Source of the DNA: Sulfitobacter maritimus
Lineage (GTDB): Bacteria > Pseudomonadota > Alphaproteobacteria > Rhodobacterales > Rhodobacteraceae
Assembly (NCBI RefSeq): GCF_013346665.1
Contig: NZ_JABVBB010000038.1
Span: 248,001-312,000 of the forward strand
DNA length: 64,000 nt
Direction: 5' to 3'
Below, piece by piece: positions 17,452-24,789 of the stretch. Position numbers and translations under genes: made by a program. Each line of letters opens with the position of its first letter. Within the stretch, counting starts at the first letter, position 1. Below the pieces are notes generated by a model that ran no database searches, was not told where the DNA came from, and worked only from the letters and a program-made list of their open reading frames with translations.

Positions 17452-19104
17452 GTGTCGTCACATTTTGCTAACAAGCGCACCGCTGGGAGCTTCTTTTTAA
17501 GCTCCGCACTCGCGGCTGGCTGGTACACCGCCTCATCTGCATTACTTTCCGGCCAAGCGGGGGAGACTATCCCCGTGGTCGGCGCCATCGTGTTGGCGGG
17601 CCTTGCACCCTTTATCATCCCCATGGCCCGTCCAACCGTGCAAACCGAAGATGCGCAGCTTGGTATGGCCCAACGGCTCAAGGCTTTTGATAGCCATGCC
17701 ATCGTAAACATCGTCGATACCAAGGGTCTGCTGACAGAGGTGAATGACCGCTTTACCGCGCTTACTGGCTATACACGCGACCAGTTGATCGGCCAGCCTG
17801 TCTCAATGCTCTATGACGATGACTTCAAAGAACTGGCCGCCGAGATCCGCGCAGGCCTGAAACGTGGCGATACATGGCAGGGAGAGACTCCGCTACGCTG
17901 CGCGGACGGGCGGATGATCTGCACGCAGATCACCGTGATGCCGATGTATGATACCGCCGGGAAATGGACTGGCTCAATCACAGCCCGCACAGATGTGACC
18001 CGCGCCCATGAGCTTTTGGCCGAACGCGACACCGCGGAAACCCTGTATGAGCTGCGCGACGATATCTGGATCGTCGATGCCGAGACCAACCGCCTGACCT
18101 ATATGAACCGCAGCGCCATGCGCCGCACCGGACTGAGCGACAAAGCCTATAGCGCCAAAACGTTGGATGAGCTTGCGCAGGAAGCCGATTGCGCGCCAAT
18201 TCTCGACGCCTGCAAGACGCTCGCTGAGACCGACAAGGCCATGACGCAGTTTGACGCCGAGATGTTCGGCAAGCATTTTCAGGTTACGATCAAAATGCTT
18301 AAAATCGGCCACGCACCGGGCCGCTTTCTGATTATGCTGCATGACATCACAGATATCATCAACGAAGAGCGCACCAAGTCTGAGTTCATCTCTATGGTCA
18401 GCCATGAGCTGCGCTCGCCCCTAACGTCGATCAAAGGCTCGATGGGGTTGTTGCTGTCCCGCGCGGCGGGGGATCTGCCCCCCAAAGCCCGCGCCCTGCT
18501 CGAAATTTCGCACCGCAACGCAGACCGTTTGGTGCTGATTATCAATGACATCCTCGACCTTGAAAAGATCGCCAATGGGCGGCTCGAGTTTGATATGGAA
18601 AAGACCAATATCTCCGAGCTTTTGCACGAAACAGGCAGCGCCAATGCGTCACTGGAACAGCGTTTCGGGGTCCGTATTCAGATTGAAAACGCCGATGCGC
18701 CGATCTGGCTCACCACCGACCCGAACCGCATTATTCAAGTTCTGACCAATCTGCTGTCCAATGCCGCCAAATTCTCCAAACCCGGCGACCGTATTGTGCT
18801 GCGCGCCGAAGACAGCGCGGACGAACTGCGCGTGTCGGTGACGGACAAAGGCTTGGGCATTCCGGTGAGCGAGCAACACAAGGTGTTCCAACGCTTTGCC
18901 GACCTATCAAACTCCAACCGCTCCTCCAAAGGCGGTACCGGTTTGGGGCTGAGCGTCTGCAAAGCGATCGTCGAAAGCCTTGGTGGTAAAATAGGTTTTG
19001 ACAGTCGTGAAGGATTTGGTACGACATTTTACTTTACCCTGCCGAAGAAAACTTCTCAGATGGGGTCGAAGGAAACGGCTCCGCTCCTGCGCGAAGCCTC
19101 CTAA
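17452..19104 (+). CDS. PAS-domain sensor histidine kinase
   Basis: The 550-residue kinase has two short N-terminal hydrophobic stretches (~12-30 and ~37-57, probable membrane anchor), a PAS domain (~80-190, NDRFTALTGYTRDQLIG), a second PAS-like segment (~200-290), HisKA with H318 in MVSHELRSPL, and HATPase_c (NLLSNAAKFSK, GGTGLGLSV). It lacks a receiver, unlike the upstream hybrid kinase, but the HisKA/HATPase parts are clearly similar to it, suggesting duplication. The GTG start is preceded by GAGGGA. A lone receiver gene follows 9 bp after its stop, so the pair is likely an operon. Confidence 0.9.
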   Translation: MSSHFANKRTAGSFFLSSALAAGWYTASSALLSGQAGETIPVVGAIVLAGLAPFIIPMARPTVQTEDAQLGMAQRLKAFDSHAIVNIVDTKGLLTEVNDRFTALTGYTRDQLIGQPVSMLYDDDFKELAAEIRAGLKRGDTWQGETPLRCADGRMICTQITVMPMYDTAGKWTGSITARTDVTRAHELLAERDTAETLYELRDDIWIVDAETNRLTYMNRSAMRRTGLSDKAYSAKTLDELAQEADCAPILDACKTLAETDKAMTQFDAEMFGKHFQVTIKMLKIGHAPGRFLIMLHDITDIINEERTKSEFISMVSHELRSPLTSIKGSMGLLLSRAAGDLPPKARALLEISHRNADRLVLIINDILDLEKIANGRLEFDMEKTNISELLHETGSANASLEQRFGVRIQIENADAPIWLTTDPNRIIQVLTNLLSNAAKFSKPGDRIVLRAEDSADELRVSVTDKGLGIPVSEQHKVFQRFADLSNSNRSSKGGTGLGLSVCKAIVESLGGKIGFDSREGFGTTFYFTLPKKTSQMGSKETAPLLREAS

Positions 19105-19113
19105 AGTGAGTAC

Positions 19114-19488
19114 ATGATGATCAAACTGCTGCACGTCGAAGATGACGCGGATATTCGTGAAATCGCGCTGATGGCGCTTGAACTCAGCGGCGAATTCGAC
19201 GTCGTTCAATGCGAAACCGGCGAGGCGGCGCTGAATCAGGTGCAGACCTATACGCCTGATGTGATCCTGCTCGACATGATGATGCCCGGCATGACTGGCC
19301 GTCAAACACTTGAAAAGATGCGCGAGATGGACAGCCTGCGCGATGTGCCCGCAATCTTTATGACAGCGCGTGCGCAACACAACGAGATTGAAGAGCTGCG
19401 TGAGTTGGGCGCTGCCGATGTGATCAGCAAGCCTTTCGATCCCATCTCCCTTGCCGATCAGGTGAAAACCGCAATGCAGGCCGGGTAA
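19114..19488 (+). CDS. single-domain response regulator (CheY-like receiver)
   Basis: The 124 residues make up just a receiver domain: acidic pocket VEDD near the N-terminus, phosphoacceptor D54 in ILLDMMMPGM, the conserved Thr in FMTAR, and the conserved lysine in SKPFD. There is no output domain, so it must act by protein contact or as a phosphate shuttle. It lies 9 bp after the kinase gene and converges with the Hpt gene. Confidence 0.92.
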   Translation: MMIKLLHVEDDADIREIALMALELSGEFDVVQCETGEAALNQVQTYTPDVILLDMMMPGMTGRQTLEKMREMDSLRDVPAIFMTARAQHNEIEELRELGAADVISKPFDPISLADQVKTAMQAG

Positions 19489-19558
19489 CCCCGCGACCTG
19501 CGGCCCCTTCGGGCTGGCTCAATCCATCTTAAGTCAGGCTATGAGGCGTCGAAAGGCG

Positions 19559-19918
19559 TCAGCTTAGCGCGTCGGTCTCTTTGCGGCACAGTGCCACAAA
19601 GGAATCCAAGGCCGAGATCAACTCGATCGGGCAGATCGCCAAATCGGCGTCCGGTCCGGCAAGATGGTCGACAATCTGAAGCTCACAGTTGCGCGCCGTC
19701 TGTCCCAGTTCTTCGAACCCGAGCGACCCGGCGCTGCCGGCGATCTGGTGCAAGATCGCCTGCGCCCCTGCGAGGTTGCTGTTGATCTCTTCGACGGTCT
19801 CACCATCCCAGGCCGCAAGGCCGTAGCTGGCGATCTGTGTCTGCCGTTCTGCCAGCATCTCAATAAAACGCGTGCGGATACGCTCGATGCCGGGAAGTTC
19901 TGTCATCAATTTTGTCAT
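19559..19918 (-). CDS. Hpt (histidine phosphotransfer) domain protein
   Basis: The 119-residue helical protein carries the Hpt signature HQIAGSAGSLGF, with H57 the likely phosphorylated histidine. It would relay phosphate between receiver domains in the cytoplasm. Its start overlaps by 4 bp (ATGA) the stop of the receiver/GGDEF-like gene, so the two are translationally coupled. Together with the hybrid kinase and lone receiver across the convergent junction, it completes a full set of phosphorelay parts. Confidence 0.88.
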   Translation of the reverse strand: MTKLMTELPGIERIRTRFIEMLAERQTQIASYGLAAWDGETVEEINSNLAGAQAILHQIAGSAGSLGFEELGQTARNCELQIVDHLAGPDADLAICPIELISALDSFVALCRKETDALS

Positions 19919-20886
19919 GCGCGTTGGTCAACCTGCCAAAAGTTGGTCAAGGATTTGGTATGCGCAAGGCTTGCCGCTTCGGCGCTGGAATGCGCATCGG
20001 CCAAGGCGTCCATAACCGAGCTACCGTGCTTCCAGATCAGACGCACAGCATTCCCGGCGCTCACACGGGGATGAACCCGCGTACCGTGGTTGTCAAACAG
20101 TTCCGTTTGCGACAGTTCAAAGTTCACCGCATCCATCAGCGCCGCCATATCCGGACGCCAGCCGCTCTCCGTGATGCATACAAAGGTGCCGTTGCCCGCA
20201 TAGGACATCAGGAATTGATGCCCGATCAGCGTGTCAGACAGGACTTCGGCCACGTCGGAAACAAGGCTGTAGAACTCAAAGGCGGAGAGGCTGGCGTGGA
20301 ATGCGTCGATCTCTCGGATCGTGAATGCAAAGGTTGTGGAGCCGAAAAGCGCACTGCGCGACAGTTGCGCGACGTAGTTTTCCATCGCCGTGTATTCGAT
20401 GACATTATCGACGTCATAGATCGAAATCGGCTCGAACAATTCAACGTGTTTGGACTGGTCGGCCACCGATTTCGCCGCGAAAATCTTCTTGGTGCGCTGC
20501 TGCTTACCTTGGGCGGCATTTTCAACGATTTTGATCCGCGACGTAAGTTCGGCAATCTCAAAAGGCTTGGTAACGTAGTCTGACGCCCCCGCCGCAAAGG
20601 CCGCGTCGATATAGCGTTTGTCGGACATCGCCGTGAGCATCAGAATTGGCGTATCGGAATAGCGCGCCGTCTCGCGAATACGTTTGGTCAGATCGATCCC
20701 GTCCATTCCGGGCATCTGAATGTCGAACATGAAACAATCGATATGCCCGATATCGGGGTCGGCCAATGCTTCGAGCGCATCCAAGGCCGAGTCAGCCGTC
20801 AACAGTTCATGAGTCCCAATAATTTCGACGAACTGCCCAAGCAATTCGAGGATAATCGGATCGTCATCCACCGCTAGGATTCTCAT
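19915..20886 (-). CDS. response regulator with degenerate GGDEF-like output domain
   Basis: Residues 1-120 are a receiver with D7-D9 acidic pocket, phosphoacceptor D55 in CFMFDIQMPGMDG, and K107 in TKPF. Residues ~150-323 follow the pattern of a GGDEF domain (FAFTIREIDAFHA at the first strand-helix, AGNGTFVCI at the GGDEF position, RVSAGNAV at the later strand), but the catalytic motif reads GNGTF (231-235), so diguanylate cyclase activity is unlikely. A role as an effector by binding is possible. The homology is inferred by eye and needs a profile search. It is coupled to the Hpt gene. Confidence 0.8.
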   Translation of the reverse strand: MRILAVDDDPIILELLGQFVEIIGTHELLTADSALDALEALADPDIGHIDCFMFDIQMPGMDGIDLTKRIRETARYSDTPILMLTAMSDKRYIDAAFAAGASDYVTKPFEIAELTSRIKIVENAAQGKQQRTKKIFAAKSVADQSKHVELFEPISIYDVDNVIEYTAMENYVAQLSRSALFGSTTFAFTIREIDAFHASLSAFEFYSLVSDVAEVLSDTLIGHQFLMSYAGNGTFVCITESGWRPDMAALMDAVNFELSQTELFDNHGTRVHPRVSAGNAVRLIWKHGSSVMDALADAHSSAEAASLAHTKSLTNFWQVDQRA

Positions 20887-21140
20887 TCACTCTCTCCACA
20901 CATCGAATACAAGCTACCACGCAACGACAGGTGGTAGCGGCTTGGTACCAATATCCTGAGGAAGTGTGTTCTAATTTGGGCGAAATCGGAGCGAATGGGC
21001 GTCAGATCACAGAACTGTTTCTAAATGGTGAATCTTTGCCACAGAAAATGGCTTCCTGTCAGGCCGCAAGCTGTCTTTAGCTACGATAAGCAGGGCTTTA
21101 GCTAATGCACTCCCACCCTGATTCCACACAGTCGCGCCGC
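20887..21140. other. gene-free spacer with two inverted repeats
   Basis: This spacer upstream of the receiver/GGDEF-like gene holds no convincing ORF. It contains perfect 8-bp arms GCTACCAC/GTGGTAGC (20913-20920 and 20931-20938, 10-base spacer) and the 10-bp palindrome TTGGTACCAA (20942-20951). Both are 25-65 bp upstream of the gene start and could be operator or 5' UTR structures. The rest shows nothing I can name. Confidence 0.4.
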
Positions 21141-21172
21141 AAAATGCAACGGCCCGGCAGATGCCGGGCCGT
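21141..21172 (-). terminator. terminator after doeD
   Basis: A 10-bp perfect GC-rich stem (21149-21158 with 21163-21172, loop AGAT) lies 21 bp past the doeD stop and is followed on the minus strand by TGCATTTT. It should end the doeX-doeC-doeD transcript. Confidence 0.65.
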
Positions 21173-21193
21173 CGGCCTCGTGTAGCGGAGCGG

Positions 21194-22564
21194 TTAGCCC
21201 AGCGACGCTTTGACTGCATCCACGGTGGCCGCGACTACAGTGTCGGCCTCCTCTCGGGTCAGGCAGAAGGGCGGCGCGTAGCCGATGATGTCGCCCTGTG
21301 GCATGGCGCGTGCGATCACGCCCGCCTTGGCCATATCACCCACAATGGTCGGCACCACTTTGCGCGTTGGGTCAAAGCCTTCGCGGCTGTCGCGGTCCTG
21401 CACGAGTTCCACCGCGCAGAGCATCCCTTCGCCGCGGATTTCGCCTACATGCGCGTGGTCCCCCAGAGCATCTTTCATCTGCGCGTTAAGGTAATTGCCC
21501 ACTTCAGACGCATTCTCGATCAGGTTCAGGTCGTCGATCAGCTTGAGGTTCGCAATCCCCGCAGCCGCGCCGATGGGGTGGGCCGAATAGGTCCAGCCGT
21601 GGCCGATCGGGCCGTTTTCGTCCGTGCCCTGTTCCAGCACCTTCCACATCTTGTCGCCCACAATGGAACCCGACAGCGGCGCATAGGCCGAGGTCAGACC
21701 CTTGGCGATGGTGATGAGGTCAGGCTTCATCCCGTAGTGGTCAGAGCCGAACATGCTGCCCAGTCGGCCAAAGCCGGTCACGACCTCATCCGCGACCAAC
21801 AGAATGTCGTGTTTGTTCAGCACTTCTTGCACGGCGGCCCAATAGCCCTCTGGCGGTGGCACGATGCCCCCGGTGCCCAGAACCGGCTCGCCGATAAAGG
21901 CGGCGATGGTATCAGCGCCTTCGCGCTCGATCAGAGCTTCCAACTCGCCAACCAAATGCGCGACATAGTCGGCTTCGCTCATGTTCACGTCAGGGCGGCG
22001 GTAGTAGTAAGGCGCCTCAGTGTGGACCACCTGCGCCAGCGGCAGGTCGAACTTCTTGTGGAACAACTCCAATCCGGTGAGCGAGCCCGTGACGAGGCCG
22101 GACCCGTGATACCCACGCCAGCGCGAGATGATCTTTTTCTTCTCAGGACGGCCAAGGATGTTGTTGTAGTACCAGATCAGCTTAACGTTGGTCTCATTCG
22201 CGTCCGAGCCGCCAAGGCCGAAATAGACCTTGCTCATCCCCTCGGGCGCGCGGTCGAGGATCATTTTGGACAGAGTGATGCTCGCCTCGGTGCCATGGCC
22301 GACGTAGGAGTGGTAATAGGCCAGTTCATGCGCCTGTTCGGCAATCGCCTCGGCAATCTCGGTCCGGCCATAGCCCACATTGACACAGTAGAGACCCGCA
22401 AAAGCGTCAAGCAACTGGTTGCCGTCTCGGTCGGTGATATGGCTGCCTTTGGCCGTCTTGATCACACGGGTCGGGCTTTCGCCGCGGGCGTGCTGCGCCA
22501 GATGGGTGGAGGGGTGAAAGAAGTTCTCACGGTCCCATTGTTCAAGCATATCGTTCTTCAGCAT
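21194..22564 (-). CDS. doeD: class III aminotransferase, probable diaminobutyrate transaminase of ectoine catabolism
   Basis: The 456-residue PLP enzyme has DEVVTGFGR, the PLP lysine in LITIAKGLTSAY, and the substrate-side motif FGLGGSDANETNVK. In ectoine degradation DoeD (Atf) converts L-2,4-diaminobutyrate to aspartate-4-semialdehyde. The assignment rests on the family plus its place directly after an aldehyde dehydrogenase and an AsnC regulator, the atf-ssd-asnC arrangement known in ectoine degraders. The ATG at 22564 has AAGGAAAG upstream; an earlier in-frame start at 22609 is less likely. General class III transaminase activity on other amines remains possible. Confidence 0.85.
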   Translation of the reverse strand: MLKNDMLEQWDRENFFHPSTHLAQHARGESPTRVIKTAKGSHITDRDGNQLLDAFAGLYCVNVGYGRTEIAEAIAEQAHELAYYHSYVGHGTEASITLSKMILDRAPEGMSKVYFGLGGSDANETNVKLIWYYNNILGRPEKKKIISRWRGYHGSGLVTGSLTGLELFHKKFDLPLAQVVHTEAPYYYRRPDVNMSEADYVAHLVGELEALIEREGADTIAAFIGEPVLGTGGIVPPPEGYWAAVQEVLNKHDILLVADEVVTGFGRLGSMFGSDHYGMKPDLITIAKGLTSAYAPLSGSIVGDKMWKVLEQGTDENGPIGHGWTYSAHPIGAAAGIANLKLIDDLNLIENASEVGNYLNAQMKDALGDHAHVGEIRGEGMLCAVELVQDRDSREGFDPTRKVVPTIVGDMAKAGVIARAMPQGDIIGYAPPFCLTREEADTVVAATVDAVKASLG

Positions 22565-22612
22565 TGGTCTTTCCTTTCTTTCGACGCGCCTTTGCGCCGT
22601 ATCTTTCAAATC

Positions 22613-24097
22613 TCAGGCCCAATCACGGCAGACGTATTTGACTTCCGTAAAGGCTTCGAGCCCCAGCCGCGATCCCTCGCGCCCGATGCCCGATTGTTTC
22701 GTCCCGCCAAAGGGGATCGGCGCGCCGGTCACCTTGGTGCGGTTCACCGCCACCATGCCGAAACACAGCGCCCGGCTGGCACGGTAGATGCGGCGCGGGT
22801 CTTGGCTGTGAACATAGGCCACCAAACCATACTCCGTGTCATTGGCCCGTGTGATCGCTTCATCCTCACTGTCGAAGGCCGCGATGGCGGCCACGGGGCC
22901 AAAGGTTTCCTCGCGCATGATCAGCGCGTCCGCAGGCACATCCGCCAGCACAGTCGGCTCAAAGAACAGCGGTCCCATCGCGTGACGCTTGCCACCACAA
23001 AGCAGCCGCGCTCCGCGGTCAAGCGCATCTTTGACGTGTTCCTCTTGCTTGGCCACGGCTTTTTCGTTCATCAGCGGGCCAATGTCCGGATCGTCCGAGC
23101 CGACGCCCACGGTCAACGCTTCCGTTGCGGCGGCGAAACGGGTGCAGAAGGTGTCGTAGCTGTCGCGGGCGATGAAAAAGCGGTTCGCGCCGAGGCAGTC
23201 TTGCCCGGAGGTGGCGAACTTGGCCTTGATCGCCTCTTCGACCGCGCGGTCCATATCGGCATCGTCGAACATGATGAAGGGCGCATGGCCGCCAAGTTCC
23301 AGCACCAGACGTTTCACCGTGTCCGATGCCTGACGGTAGAGCAGCTTGCCGATTTCCGTTGAGCCGGTGAAAGAGATCGCCCGCACCCGGGTGTCCTCCA
23401 TCCACGGCTTCACAACCTCAGGCGCCGCGCCGGTGACGACGTTAAAGACGCCCTTGGGCAGCCCCGCCTGCTCGCCCAACTCCGCCAAGGCGAGCGCGGA
23501 GAACGGCGTCTCCGCCGACGGATGCGCTACGACGGTGCAACCCGCCGCCAGCGCCGCGCCCGCCTTACGGGTCAGCATGGCAGAGGGGAAGTTCCACGGT
23601 GTGATCAACGCCGCGACGCCCACCGGTTCGCGCCAGATTTCGACCTCAGCATCCGGCAGATGCGAGGTCACGCCTTCGATATTCGGGCGTCGGGCCTCTT
23701 CGGAATAGAACTCAAAGAAGGATGCCGCATAGTCGATCTCACCACGCGACTCGGAAATGGGTTTGCCCTGCTCTGCGGTCATGATCCGCGCCAAATCCTC
23801 GCGGTTTTCCTGCATCAGATCCCGCCAGCGCCGCAGGATGGCGCCGCGTTCTTGTGGCAACAGGCCCGCCCATTGAGGGAAAGCCGCGTTGGCTGCGTCC
23901 ACGGCCGCGCGGCTGTCATCACCGTTCAACTTCGCCACCGACCCAAGCACCGCACCGCTGGCCGGGTCGGTAACGTCAAAGGAGTCGCTCTCGGCCCCGG
24001 CGACCCATGCGCCGCCGACATAGGCGAAATGGCGGGCCAATGCGCCGTCTTCCAGCGCGGGCAGTCCGTTTGCGGGGGTTGGGGTCATCTTGGTCAC
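22613..24097 (-). CDS. doeC: NAD(P)-dependent aldehyde dehydrogenase, probable aspartate-semialdehyde oxidising DoeC
   Basis: The 494-residue ALDH has the catalytic glutamate in LELGGHAPFI, the catalytic cysteine in SGQDCLGANRF, and the NAD-fold segment SFTGSTEIGK. It is most like GabD-type succinate-semialdehyde dehydrogenases. In ectoine catabolism the corresponding enzyme (DoeC/Ssd) oxidises aspartate-4-semialdehyde to aspartate. The GTG start has a perfect AGGAGG. It sits between doeX and doeD on one strand. Confidence 0.87.
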   Translation of the reverse strand: MTKMTPTPANGLPALEDGALARHFAYVGGAWVAGAESDSFDVTDPASGAVLGSVAKLNGDDSRAAVDAANAAFPQWAGLLPQERGAILRRWRDLMQENREDLARIMTAEQGKPISESRGEIDYAASFFEFYSEEARRPNIEGVTSHLPDAEVEIWREPVGVAALITPWNFPSAMLTRKAGAALAAGCTVVAHPSAETPFSALALAELGEQAGLPKGVFNVVTGAAPEVVKPWMEDTRVRAISFTGSTEIGKLLYRQASDTVKRLVLELGGHAPFIMFDDADMDRAVEEAIKAKFATSGQDCLGANRFFIARDSYDTFCTRFAAATEALTVGVGSDDPDIGPLMNEKAVAKQEEHVKDALDRGARLLCGGKRHAMGPLFFEPTVLADVPADALIMREETFGPVAAIAAFDSEDEAITRANDTEYGLVAYVHSQDPRRIYRASRALCFGMVAVNRTKVTGAPIPFGGTKQSGIGREGSRLGLEAFTEVKYVCRDWA

Positions 24098-24144
24098 GGC
24101 GCACCTCCTTTGGGATGAATTGCCCCGAGGGTACGCCGCGAATT

Positions 24145-24209
24145 GGCGAAGGTTTGACTGACTTTCCAGCCCTTCGCCGGAGGTTTTGCGGCGGGAAGCA
24201 GCCTTCGCC
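24145..24209. promoter_or_regulatory. three copies of CCTTCGCC upstream of doeC, candidate AsnC/Lrp site
   Basis: In the doeX-doeC spacer, CCTTCGCCGGA occurs at 24171 and again at 24202 (31 bp apart, about three helical turns), and its complement GGCGAAGG lies at 24145. Repeats phased this way upstream of a gene following an Lrp/AsnC regulator suggest a binding array. The pairing of 24145 with 24171 could also form a hairpin. Confidence 0.4.
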
Positions 24210-24226
24210 GGAAAAACTACGGCAGA

Positions 24227-24718
24227 TCAGTCTTCGTCCTCTGGCAGCAACAGCGACAGCGGCAGCGGCGCGGATTTCACCGATTTGGTCACGATATAGG
24301 TAAAGTAACGCGACAGCCCGGCCTGCTGGTCCAGCAGCGCATCCATCAGCCGCTGATAGCTGTCAATGTCGCGGGTCACGACTTGCATCAGATAATCAAA
24401 CCCGCCGCCCAAGGCCCAGCATTGCACGATCTCATCATGCTGCGCGATTACCGCCTCAAACCGCTGAAACGCCTCGGCTCGGTGGTTGCCCAACTCGGCC
24501 TGCACAAAGACCGTCACATGCGGCGCAATCCGGCGCAGGGCGACTTGCGCTTCATAGCCAGTGATAATGCCCGCGGACTCCAGCCGCGCCAGGCGCTCCC
24601 CGCAAGCGGTTGGGCTGAGGTGAACTTTCTCCGCCAGCGCAGATTTAGCGATGCGCCCCTCGCGAGAGAGGATCGACAGCACCGCGATATCGCGCTTATC
24701 CAGTTTGACAAAGCTCAT
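24227..24718 (-). CDS. doeX: Lrp/AsnC-family regulator of ectoine catabolism
   Basis: The 163-residue regulator has an N-terminal winged HTH (LDKRDIAVLSILSREGRIAK, helix LSPTACGERLARLE) and a C-terminal RAM ligand-binding domain (~70-150). The sequence WALGGGFDYLMQV is typical of Lrp/AsnC proteins. Its place next to enuR and upstream of doeC-doeD matches the AsnC (DoeX) gene of ectoine-degradation clusters. The first good ATG is 24718; the open frame extends further upstream but overlaps the enuR operator region. Confidence 0.88.
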   Translation of the reverse strand: MSFVKLDKRDIAVLSILSREGRIAKSALAEKVHLSPTACGERLARLESAGIITGYEAQVALRRIAPHVTVFVQAELGNHRAEAFQRFEAVIAQHDEIVQCWALGGGFDYLMQVVTRDIDSYQRLMDALLDQQAGLSRYFTYIVTKSVKSAPLPLSLLLPEDED

Positions 24719-24753
24719 GCCTGTTTCATGGGAGCGCGGCCTGGGCTTGTCAA

Positions 24754-24789
24754 TTGTCATGATTGTCGTGATCATCGCAATCATGACAA
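24754..24789. promoter_or_regulatory. perfect 12-bp inverted repeat over the enuR start, candidate EnuR or DoeX operator
   Basis: TTGTCATGATTG (24754-24765) and CAATCATGACAA (24778-24789) are exact inverted repeats with a 12-base spacer, lying between the divergent doeX and enuR genes. The right arm covers the ATG of enuR. The same word recurs with one change at the uehA promoter (26197). Confidence 0.65.

Noticed and set aside
19489-19558. possible bidirectional terminator between receiver and Hpt genes
   Set aside because: GC-rich stretches are present, but no stem longer than a few bases with a T-run could be found.
21161-23362. 733-codon plus-strand open frame over doeD and doeC
   Set aside because: It is antisense to two clear enzymes on the minus strand, spans their junction, and its His/Arg/Val-rich translation resembles no family; long antisense frames are expected in GC-rich DNA.
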